Origin: Herbidospora daliensis
GTDB taxonomy: Bacteria; Actinomycetota; Actinomycetes; Streptosporangiales; Streptosporangiaceae
Direction of reading: 5' to 3'
DNA length: 64,000 nucleotides
Assembly (NCBI RefSeq): GCF_001570585.1
Contig: NZ_BBXF01000009.1
Span: 62,001-126,000 of the forward strand
Shown: positions 57,457 to 64,000 of the stretch, one piece after another
Position numbering within the stretch: position 1 is the stretch's first letter
Layout: the number at the start of each line of letters is the position of its first letter
Made by a program: the position numbers and the translations under genes
The notes under the pieces: generated by a model
Told to the model about the DNA's origin: nothing
Seen by the model: the letters and a program-made list of their open reading frames with translations, nothing else
The model's database searches: none

Positions 57457-57920
57457 TTCAGCCGCCCGAGCGCCTGGGCGTGGACGGCCTCACAGGCCCC
57501 CATGCTGGCCACCAGCTGCGCCACGACGGGCTTGGCGGCGGCGGCCTGCTCGGGCCGCGCGGCCGCCGCGGCCCTCTCGGCCTCTTTCAGCGCTTCCACG
57601 GTCACCTCCGGGTTGACCACGGGGGTCGGGGTCGCGGCGGGGGAACCGGGTTCGGTCAGATGTCTGCGCAACGCGGCAAGGTGGGCCAGATGGCGCTGCT
57701 GGAACGGCAGCAGCACGGCCGCGATCGTGGGATCGGACAGGGCGGCCTGCTGATAGAGCGCGACCAGCTTCTCCTTGCCGCCGATGAGCCCGGCCAGCAG
57801 CGCCGCGTGTGGATCGGGCGAGGGCGAAGCCGCCGGTGACGCGGCCTCCTGCCCCTTCGCGCAACCCACCAGCACCAGGCCGGCCCCGGCACCCAGAAGG
57901 GTACGCCGGGACAGGTTCAT
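57453..57920 (-). CDS. Tat-type lipoprotein coupled to DUF4439 protein
   Basis: This 155-residue protein has a twin-arginine signal MNLSRRTLLGAGAGLVLVGC with the lipobox LVGC (Cys20), so it should be exported folded and lipid-anchored. The mature domain is helical with GGKEKLVALYQQAALSDPTI, FQQRHLAHLAALRRHLTEP and an Ala-rich C-terminus with MGACEAVHAQALGRL. ATG 57920 follows GGGAGAG; upstream in-frame residues are noise. Its stop overlaps the DUF4439 start, implying a two-part complex across the membrane. Confidence 0.8.
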   Translation of the reverse strand: MNLSRRTLLGAGAGLVLVGCAKGQEAASPAASPSPDPHAALLAGLIGGKEKLVALYQQAALSDPTIAAVLLPFQQRHLAHLAALRRHLTEPGSPAATPTPVVNPEVTVEALKEAERAAAAARPEQAAAAKPVVAQLVASMGACEAVHAQALGRLK

Positions 57921-57987
57921 ACCGGACTCTCCCACAGGCACCCGCCCATGGTAGAGCGCTCCAGCAGGCACCCGACCCGAGCCACGC

Positions 57988-58473
57988 TGACGGGCCCGCG
58001 CTCTCGCGATGCGCAGACCGCTCCCGACGAGGCCGGACCAGAGCTACGGGTGACAGCCCGTATGGAGGACACTCCGGCGAGGACCCGCTGACGGGCCCGC
58101 GCTCTCGCGATACGCAGACCGCTCCCGACGAGGCCGGACCGGAGCCACGGTGACAGCGCGTGCGGAGGACACTCCGGCGAGGACTTGATGACGGGCCTGC
58201 GCTCTCGCGATGCGCAGACTGCTCCCGACTGGGCCGGACCGGAGCCACGGTGACAGCTTGTGCGGAGGACTCTTCGGCGAGGACTTGATGACGGGCCTGC
58301 GCTCTCGCCATGCGGAGACTGCTCCCGACCATAGCCACGGGTGACAGCCCGTGCGGGGACAACCTGTTGAGGACCCGATGACGGGTCCGCGCTCTTACGA
58401 TGCGCAGACCGCTCCCGATGAGGCCCCACCCGAGCCACGGTGACAGGCCCGTGCGGAGGACACTCCGGCGCGG
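57988..58473. repeat. Five degenerate ~100-bp tandem repeats
   Basis: The 730-bp gap 57921-58650 has no supported gene. Units start near 57988, 58090, 58189, 58289 and 58379 (spacing 102, 99, 100, 90), each beginning TGACGGGCCCGCGCTC or a close variant and containing GCTCCCGA, GAGCCACGGTGACAG and GGAGGACACTCCGGCG. Within a unit ACGGGC can pair with GCCCGT and CGGAG with CTCCG, so each may fold. Open frames across it only repeat the unit and look noncoding. The last unit ends about 180 bp before rimP. From 58474 to 58650 there is a leader with the rimP ribosome-binding site. Confidence 0.85.
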
Positions 58474-58650
58474 GCCCGGCCCGCGCGCGCCTGCGGGTGA
58501 TCGTCACTGGGCCCGAGGGAGTAGACCGGTCCAGAGGAGACCCGGCCGTGTATGCGTTCGCGCGGCGCGGCGAGCGGTGCCGGTCTGTCGATAGGCTGTG
58601 GGCACGTTGGGCGAGGTACGCCCCCGATGGCCATTGGTAAGGAGGTCACC

Positions 58651-59151
58651 ATGGGCGAATCCGCCCGACGCGACCGCCTCGTGGCGCTGCTCGCCCCGGT
58701 CGTCGAGGCCGAAGGTCTCGACCTGGAAGACGTGACGGTCACCCCCGCCGGCAAGCGCCGGCTGGTGCGCGTGGTCGTCGACCGTGACGGCGGCATCAGC
58801 CTCGACGACGTCTCAGAAGTCAGCCGTTCGGTCTCCGAGAAGCTCGACGCGAGCGACGCGCTCGGCAACAGCCCCTACGTGCTGGAGGTCACCTCTCCCG
58901 GCGTCGACCGACCGCTGACCGAGCCGCGCCACTGGCGGCGCGCGCGAGGCAGATTGGTGAAGGCGGCGCTGACCGACGGCGCCGCCGTCGAGGGCCGGAT
59001 CGTCGAGGCCGACGACGACGGCGTCGAGATCGAGGCCGCCGGCCGTTTCGCGTACGCGGATCTGGCAAAGGGCAAGGTCCAGGTGGAGTTCCGCCATCTG
59101 GACGACGAGGACGAAGATGAAGAAGACATCGCAGACGGCGATGAGGGCTGA
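58651..59151 (+). CDS. rimP: Ribosome maturation factor RimP
   Basis: This 166-residue protein has the RimP N-terminal alpha/beta domain ([40 protein letters not shown]) and [20 protein letters not shown] leading to the C-terminal SH3-like domain, with an acidic tail ([16 protein letters not shown]). It is needed for 30S subunit maturation. ATG 58651 has AAGGAGG at 5 bases. It opens the conserved rimP-nusA-ylxR-infB operon. The long upstream frame from 58552 is not used. Confidence 0.93.
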   Translation: MGESARRDRLVALLAPVVEAEGLDLEDVTVTPAGKRRLVRVVVDRDGGISLDDVSEVSRSVSEKLDASDALGNSPYVLEVTSPGVDRPLTEPRHWRRARGRLVKAALTDGAAVEGRIVEADDDGVEIEAAGRFAYADLAKGKVQVEFRHLDDEDEDEEDIADGDEG

Positions 59152-59162
59152 GGGGGAGCCTT

Positions 59163-60164
59163 GTGGACATTGACATGAGCGTCCTGCGCAGCCTGGAGCG
59201 GGAGAAGGACATCTCGTTCGACCTGGTCGTCAAGGCCATCGAGGACGCGCTGCTGATCGCCTACTTCCGCACCGAGGGCGCCGCGCAGAAGGCCCGCGCC
59301 CAGCTCGACCGCGTCTCCGGGCACGTGTCGATCCTGGCCGCCGAGATCGGCGAAGACGGCGAGATCCTCCGGGAGTACGACGACACCCCGGGCAACTTCA
59401 GCCGCATCGCCGCGACCACCGCCAAGCAGGTCATCCTGCAGCAGCTCCGCGACGCCGAAGACGAGATCAACTTCGGGGAGTTCGCGAGCCGCGAGGGCGA
59501 GCTGGTGGCGGGGGTGATCCAGCAGGGCAAGGATCCCCGCGTCGTGCTGGTCGACCTCGGCAAGATCGAGGCCATCCTGCCGCACAACGAGCAGGTCCCC
59601 GGGGAGGAGTACGTCCACGGGGAGCGCATCCGCTGCTACGTGGTCCAGGTGAAGAAGGGCAACAAGGGCCCTTCGGTGACCCTGAGCCGCACCCACCCGA
59701 ACCTGGTGAAGAAGCTGTTCGCGCTGGAGGTCCCGGAGATCGCCGACGGCACCGTCGAGATCGCCGCCATCGCCCGCGAGGCCGGCCACCGCACCAAGAT
59801 CGCGGTCCGCTCCCGCAAGCCCGGCGTCAACGCCAAGGGCGCCTGCATCGGCCCGATGGGCTCCCGGGTGCGCAACGTGATGACCGAGCTCCACGGCGAG
59901 AAGATCGACATCATCGACTGGTCGGAGGACCCCGCCGACTTCGTCGGGAATGCGCTGTCGCCGGCGCGGGTTTCCCGAGTCGAGGTCGTCGACGCCGACG
60001 GCCGGGTCGCCCGGGTGACCGTCCCCGACTACCAGCTGTCGCTGGCGATCGGGAAAGAAGGGCAGAACGCCCGGCTGGCCGCGCGGCTGACCGGGTGGCG
60101 CATCGACATCAAGCCGGATACTCATGAGGCACCGGCCGATCCCGCAGATGCGTCGGCAAGGTAA
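59163..60164 (+). CDS. nusA: Transcription termination/antitermination factor NusA
   Basis: This 333-residue protein has the N-terminal RNA-polymerase-binding domain ([20 protein letters not shown]), an S1 domain at about 115-185 ([20 protein letters not shown]), and KH1 and KH2 domains ([39 protein letters not shown]). It lacks the C-terminal repeats found in Escherichia coli, which is usual for actinobacteria. It controls pausing and termination. The GTG at 59163 follows GAGGGGGAGCC, 11 bp after rimP. Its last 41 bp overlap ylxR. Confidence 0.94.
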   Translation: MDIDMSVLRSLEREKDISFDLVVKAIEDALLIAYFRTEGAAQKARAQLDRVSGHVSILAAEIGEDGEILREYDDTPGNFSRIAATTAKQVILQQLRDAEDEINFGEFASREGELVAGVIQQGKDPRVVLVDLGKIEAILPHNEQVPGEEYVHGERIRCYVVQVKKGNKGPSVTLSRTHPNLVKKLFALEVPEIADGTVEIAAIAREAGHRTKIAVRSRKPGVNAKGACIGPMGSRVRNVMTELHGEKIDIIDWSEDPADFVGNALSPARVSRVEVVDADGRVARVTVPDYQLSLAIGKEGQNARLAARLTGWRIDIKPDTHEAPADPADASAR

Positions 60165-60450
60165 GCTGGAATACGGTGACCAGGCCGCCCCGCTGAGAAC
60201 GTGCGTGGGCTGCCGGGTTCGCACGGCCAAGTCCGAGCTACTCCGACTGGTGGTGGCCGGGGATGTGATCATCCCTGACCTGCAGAAACGGCTCCCGGGA
60301 CGCGGTGCATCACTGCACCCCTCCCTGACCTGCCTGCAGCTCGCAGATCGTCGCCGGGCGTTCACCCGCGCTTTCCGTGCGGAGGGAACGCTCGATCAGA
60401 CGCGCTTGCGGGCCTACTTGTCGGACTTGACGAGGAAAGCCGCCGGGTGA
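60124..60450 (+). CDS. ylxR: YlxR (RnpM-like) RNA-binding protein
   Basis: This 108-residue protein has the YlxR core [20 protein letters not shown] (about residues 25-44), then [20 protein letters not shown] and [10 protein letters not shown]. The family binds RNA and modulates RNase P and related RNA processing. ATG 60124 overlaps nusA by 41 bp; ATG 60148 is a second choice, and the ribosome-binding site is weak for both. It sits between nusA and infB as usual. The 142 bp to infB hold its leader. Confidence 0.87.
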   Translation: MRHRPIPQMRRQGKLEYGDQAAPLRTCVGCRVRTAKSELLRLVVAGDVIIPDLQKRLPGRGASLHPSLTCLQLADRRRAFTRAFRAEGTLDQTRLRAYLSDLTRKAAG

Positions 60451-60592
60451 ATGGTTACCAACTGTTTCGTAGGACGCCGAGTTGATGGGCGGAGTCAGAT
60501 TGCTATGAGCGCCTGATGAGCACGCGGCAATGAGTACGTCCAGGTAGCGACGGTCCGGCGGCACAGCCTCCCGGGCCGAGTTAGGGAGTGCA

Positions 60593-63500
60593 GTGGCGAA
60601 GGTCCGGGTATACGAGCTCGCCAAGGAGTTCGGTGTTGAGAGCAAGGTCGTCATGGCCAAGCTCACCGAGATGGGCGAGTTCGTTCGATCGGCGTCTTCA
60701 ACGATTGAAGCGCCGGTTGTCCGCAAACTGACGGAGGCGTTCGGTAAGGGCGACTCCAAGGGGGGCAAGTCCCCTCGTCCGGCCCCACGGCCGGCACCCC
60801 GGCCGGTCGGCAACGACCAGGCCGGCAACGGCGCTCCGGCGCCCGCATCGCCTTCGGACTTCGGCAACCGGCCGATTCCGAAGCCGGGTCCGCGGCCGGC
60901 GCCGCGTCCCGTTCCCATGCCGCATCCGGCGCCGCAGCCCGCTCCCCAGAGCGAGGCCGCCCCGCGTCCCGCGGCTCCGCCCGCCCCGGCTCCGCGTCCT
61001 GAGACGCCCCGTCCGGCGGCTCCGAGTGCGCCCGCGGCCAGTGGCGGCCCCGGCGGCGGCCAGTCCGCGCCGTCCGGCCCGCGTCCCGGTCCGGGCCCGA
61101 AGCCGGGTCCCCGTCCGGCTCCCGGTCCGCGCCCGACCCCCGGCCCCGCTGCCGGCGGCGGTCGCGACGGGCAGCGTCCGGGTGGTTCCGGCGGTCCCAA
61201 GCCGGGTCCCCGCGGCCCGCGTCCGGGTAACAACCCGTTCTCTTCCAACGCCAGCGGCATGGGCCAGCGGCCCGCGCGTCCCGGCGACCGTCCCGACCGT
61301 GGTGACCGTCCCGACCGGGGCGACCACGCCGGTCCGCGCGGCGACCACGCCGGTCACCGCGGTGACCGGCCCGACCGCGGTCCTCGTGAAGACCGCGGCG
61401 ACCGCGGGCCCCGCGAGCCGCGCCGTGAGGGCGGTCCGCGTCCGGGTCCCGGCGGTCCGCGTCCCGGTCCCGCCGGTGCGGGCGGTCCTCGTCCGGCCGG
61501 TGCCGGTCCTCGCCCGGGTCCGCCCGGCGCGGGTGGCCCGCGTCCGCCGGCGGGCGCCGGCGGTCCTCGTCCGGGTGGTCCCCGGCCGAACCCGTCGATG
61601 ATGCCGCAGGGTCGTCCTGCCGGTCCCGGTGGCGGGCCCGGCGGCGGCGGTCGCGGTCCTGGTGGCGGCGGCGGTCGTCCCGGTGGCGGCGGTGGCCGTC
61701 CCGGTGGCGGCGGTGGCGGTCGTCCTGGTGGCGGCGGCTTCGCGCCGCGCGCCGGTGCCGCCGGTGGCGGTGGCGGCGGTCGTCCGGGTGGCGGCGGTCC
61801 CGGTGGTGGCGGCGGCGGCTTCGGCGGCGGTCGTCCCGGTCCCGGTGGCCGTGGTCGCGGCGGCGGCACGGCGGGCGCCTTCGGTCGTCCGGGTGGCCGT
61901 CCGACGCGTGGCCGCAAGTCCAAGCGCCAGAGGCGCCAGGAGTTCGACAACATGTCGGCGCCGGCGATCGGCGGCGTGCAGGCTCCCCGTGGCGGCGGTC
62001 AGACGATCCGTCTCCCGCGCGGCGCCTCGCTGTCCGACTTCGCCGACCGCATCGGCGCGAACCCGGCGGCGCTGGTCCAGATCATGCTCCACCTCGGTGA
62101 GATGGTGACCGCGACCCAGTCGGTGAACGAGGAGACGTTGCAGCTCCTCGGCGCCGAGCTCGACTACGTCGTGCAGGTCGTCTCGCCCGAGGAGGAGGAC
62201 CGCGAGCTGCTCGAGTCCTTCAAGATCGAGTTCGGTGAAGACGAGGGCGACGAGGCCGACCTCGCGCCGCGTCCGCCGGTCGTGACCGTCATGGGTCACG
62301 TCGACCACGGTAAGACCAAGCTCCTCGACGCCATCAGGAACACCAACGTGGTGGCGCGGGAGGCCGGTGGCATCACCCAGCACATCGGCGCCTACCAGGT
62401 CCACGCGACCCACGAGGGCGAAGACCGGAAGATCACCTTCATCGACACCCCGGGTCACGAGGCGTTCACCGCCATGCGTGCCCGTGGTGCGCAGGCCACC
62501 GACATCGCCGTCCTGGTGGTCGCGGCCGACGACGGTGTGAAGCCGCAGACGATCGAGGCGCTGAACCACGCCCAGGCGGCCGAGGTGCCGATCGTGGTCG
62601 CGGTCAACAAGATCGACAAGGAGGGCGCCGACCCCACCAAGGTCCGCGCCCAGCTGACCGAATACGGCCTGGTGGCCGAGGAGTTCGGTGGCTCGACCCT
62701 GTTCGTCGACATCTCGGCGAAGCAGGGCCTGGGCATCGACAACCTGCTCGAGGCGATCATCCTGACGGCCGACGCGGAGCTCGACCTCCGCGCCAACCCC
62801 GACATGGACGCCCAGGGCCTGGCGATCGAAGCCCACCTCGACAAGGGCCGCGGCCCGGTGGCGACCGTGCTGGTCCAGCGCGGCACCCTGCGGGTCGGCG
62901 AGTCGATCGTCTGTGGCGAGGCCTTCGGCCGCGTCCGGGCGATGCTCGACGACAACATGCAGCCGGTCGAAGAGGCCGACCCGTCGCGTCCGGTCCGGGT
63001 GCTCGGCCTCACGGCCGTGCCCCGCGCGGGTGACAACTTCCTGGTCGTCAGCGACGACCGGATGGCCCGCCAGATCGCCCAGGAGCGGGCGGCTCGTCAG
63101 CGCATCGCGGAGATGGCCAAGGCCGGTCGCCGCCGTACGCTCGAAGAGCTGTTCAGCGACTACGAGAAGGGCAAGATCGACGAGCTCAAGCTCATCATCA
63201 AGGGTGACGTGTCCGGTTCGGTGGAAGCACTGGAAGACGCGCTGCTCAAGATCGATGTGGGCGAGGAGGTCAACCTCCGCGTGCTGCACCGCGCCGTCGG
63301 TGCGATCACGGAGTACGACGTCAACCTGGCGATCGCCGACGACAACGCGGTGATCATCGGCTTCAACGTGCGGCCGGAAGTCCGGGCGCGCGACCTGGCC
63401 GAGCGCGAGGGCGTCGACATCCGCTACTACTCGGTCATCTACCAGGCGATCGAGGAGATCGAGGCGGCCCTCAAGGGCATGCTCAAGCCGGAGTTCGAGG

Positions 63501-63793
63501 AGATCCAGACCGGCACCGCCGAGGTCCGCGAGGTCTTCAAGGTTCCGAAGATCGGCAACGTCGCGGGTACCCTGGTCCGCTCGGGTGTCATCACCCGGAA
63601 CAGCAAGGCCCGGATCATCCGCGAGGGCGTCGTCATCGCCGACAACCTCACCGTCTCGTCGCTGCGCCGGTTCAAGGACGACGCGACCGAGGTCCGCGAG
63701 GGCTTCGAGTGCGGTATCGGCGTCGGTTACAACGACATCAAGATCGACGACGTCATCGAGACGTTCGAGATGCGGGAGAAGCCCCGCGACTAG
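60593..63793 (+). CDS. infB: Translation initiation factor IF-2
   Basis: This 1066-residue protein has an N-terminal IF2 associated domain ([19 protein letters not shown]), a long Pro/Arg/Gly-rich linker at about 55-455 that is low complexity with Gly-rich runs, and the GTPase core. G1 is GHVDHGKT at 568-575, G3 is DTPGHEA, G4 is NKID and G5 is SAKQG. Domains III-IV follow, with ERAAR and the C-terminal fMet-tRNA-binding part ([34 protein letters not shown]). It places initiator tRNA on the ribosome. GTG 60593 has AGGGAG upstream. The linker length is typical of filamentous actinobacteria. Confidence 0.95.
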   Translation: MAKVRVYELAKEFGVESKVVMAKLTEMGEFVRSASSTIEAPVVRKLTEAFGKGDSKGGKSPRPAPRPAPRPVGNDQAGNGAPAPASPSDFGNRPIPKPGPRPAPRPVPMPHPAPQPAPQSEAAPRPAAPPAPAPRPETPRPAAPSAPAASGGPGGGQSAPSGPRPGPGPKPGPRPAPGPRPTPGPAAGGGRDGQRPGGSGGPKPGPRGPRPGNNPFSSNASGMGQRPARPGDRPDRGDRPDRGDHAGPRGDHAGHRGDRPDRGPREDRGDRGPREPRREGGPRPGPGGPRPGPAGAGGPRPAGAGPRPGPPGAGGPRPPAGAGGPRPGGPRPNPSMMPQGRPAGPGGGPGGGGRGPGGGGGRPGGGGGRPGGGGGGRPGGGGFAPRAGAAGGGGGGRPGGGGPGGGGGGFGGGRPGPGGRGRGGGTAGAFGRPGGRPTRGRKSKRQRRQEFDNMSAPAIGGVQAPRGGGQTIRLPRGASLSDFADRIGANPAALVQIMLHLGEMVTATQSVNEETLQLLGAELDYVVQVVSPEEEDRELLESFKIEFGEDEGDEADLAPRPPVVTVMGHVDHGKTKLLDAIRNTNVVAREAGGITQHIGAYQVHATHEGEDRKITFIDTPGHEAFTAMRARGAQATDIAVLVVAADDGVKPQTIEALNHAQAAEVPIVVAVNKIDKEGADPTKVRAQLTEYGLVAEEFGGSTLFVDISAKQGLGIDNLLEAIILTADAELDLRANPDMDAQGLAIEAHLDKGRGPVATVLVQRGTLRVGESIVCGEAFGRVRAMLDDNMQPVEEADPSRPVRVLGLTAVPRAGDNFLVVSDDRMARQIAQERAARQRIAEMAKAGRRRTLEELFSDYEKGKIDELKLIIKGDVSGSVEALEDALLKIDVGEEVNLRVLHRAVGAITEYDVNLAIADDNAVIIGFNVRPEVRARDLAEREGVDIRYYSVIYQAIEEIEAALKGMLKPEFEEIQTGTAEVREVFKVPKIGNVAGTLVRSGVITRNSKARIIREGVVIADNLTVSSLRRFKDDATEVREGFECGIGVGYNDIKIDDVIETFEMREKPRD

Positions 63794-63806
63794 GGGCTCG
63801 ATCGAC

Positions 63807-63840
63807 CCGGTTCCCGGCCTGTTCGCAGGCCGGGGACCGG
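63807..63840 (+). terminator. Terminator after infB
   Basis: CCGGTTCCCGGCCTG and CAGGCCGGGGACCGG form a 15-bp stem with one U-G wobble and a UUCG tetraloop. TTTCCCTTAAG follows. It starts 13 bp after the infB stop, so infB ends a transcription unit here and the DUF503 gene may have its own promoter. Confidence 0.85.
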
Positions 63841-63902
63841 TTTCCCTTAAGCAGACCTGCACACGACCCACGCGCCAGGGTCTATTGGCGCCACAACAAC
63901 AC

Positions 63903-64000
63903 ATGTATGTCGGTGCTCTGACGTTGGACATCCTTCTCGGCGACGTTCACTCGCTGAAGGAGAAACGGTCCGTTGTCCGTCCCCTCATCGCCGAGCTGCG
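63903..64000 (+). CDS. DUF503 protein (YlxP-like), truncated by window edge
   Basis: From ATG 63903 the frame reads MYVGALTLDILLGDVHSLKE and continues KRSVVRPLIAEL to the window edge. This is the N-terminus of DUF503/YlxP, a small ribosome-associated protein usually encoded between infB and rbfA. Only 33 codons are visible. The ribosome-binding site is weak. The gene order supports the call. Confidence 0.8.
   Translation, partial: MYVGALTLDILLGDVHSLKEKRSVVRPLIAEL

Noticed and set aside
57988-58473. ~100-bp repeats considered as a CRISPR array or oriC-type iterons
   Set aside because: No constant repeat/variable spacer pattern, no DnaA boxes or AT-rich unwinding region.
57490-58507. Open frames across the ~100-bp repeat array that translate to repeated SAHRESAGPS-like segments
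   Set aside because: Units are 90-102 bp with lengths not all multiples of three, so frames change between units; no start with a ribosome-binding site and no domain. Kept as a repeat, not as a gene.
60698-63931. 1077-codon open frame on the minus strand opposite infB
   Set aside because: It is the antisense frame of infB; the Thr/Gly/Arg-only composition and the clear IF-2 domains on the plus strand show it is a shadow.

Overview
The window is a stretch of high-GC actinobacterial chromosome with ordinary coding density, many GTG starts and many 4-bp ATGA/GTGA gene overlaps. The mix of genes (DasR-like regulator with a sugar ABC transporter, CBM3 secreted protein, DUF4439 pair, rimP-nusA-ylxR-infB block) fits a sporulating filamentous actinomycete, most likely a member of the Streptosporangiales. 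That placement is inference from gene content, not a database result. No tRNA, rRNA, CRISPR array, insertion sequence or prophage was seen.

Layout. 1-4.3 kb: a truncated TetR gene facing an FAD amine oxidase and an aldehyde dehydrogenase (polyamine-type catabolism), then a frameshifted alpha/beta hydrolase. 4.3-11 kb: a DasR-like GntR/UTRA repressor facing a sugar-binding lipoprotein, two permeases, a GH20 hexosaminidase and a secreted CBM3-GH16-like protein, i.e. a chitin/N-acetylglucosamine uptake unit with a dre-like operator. 11-14 kb: an ECF sigma factor with its partner protein, and an AlkD-like repair gene behind a TetR regulator. 14-17 kb: PhoD-like phosphoesterase and a GH3 NagZ-like enzyme preceded by a perfect 19-bp palindrome. 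17-17.7 kb: two tandem paralogous small secreted proteins. 17.8-24.2 kb: ATP-grasp enzyme, SDR, an editing-less threonyl-tRNA synthetase behind a Thr-codon leader peptide and attenuator hairpin, an aspartate-type aminotransferase, glutamate decarboxylase and a ComB-like phosphatase.

24.2-27.4 kb: a translationally coupled membrane vWA/solute-binding-like pair. 28-29.3 kb: a QorR/QorB-like pair. 29.3-38 kb: a GT87-like mannosyltransferase, a cytochrome-b/molybdopterin oxidoreductase, a three-gene operon (GT2, TIGR04282/DUF2064, methyltransferase), a two-component system, and two tandem epimerase paralogues, one of which has lost its catalytic Tyr. 38.1-46.7 kb: a large minus-strand operon for cell-surface glycan synthesis (GtrA-like flippase, GT2-membrane mannosyltransferase fusion, cellulose-synthase-like GT2) ending in a 1364-residue secreted PQQ-type sugar dehydrogenase with PKD and four C-terminal repeats.

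47-56.3 kb: a small conserved protein facing a GntR/UTRA regulator, GNAT, CutC, an hsp20-merR pair with a possible RNA thermometer, a DUF6986 lyase-like protein, an FprA-type ferredoxin reductase, two unknown proteins and proS. 56.4-58.6 kb: a DUF4236 protein, nested short tandem repeats, a DUF4439 ferritin-like gene with its lipoprotein partner, and five degenerate ~100-bp tandem repeats. 58.6-64 kb: the conserved rimP-nusA-ylxR-infB block, a strong terminator, and the start of a DUF503 (YlxP-like) gene cut by the window edge.
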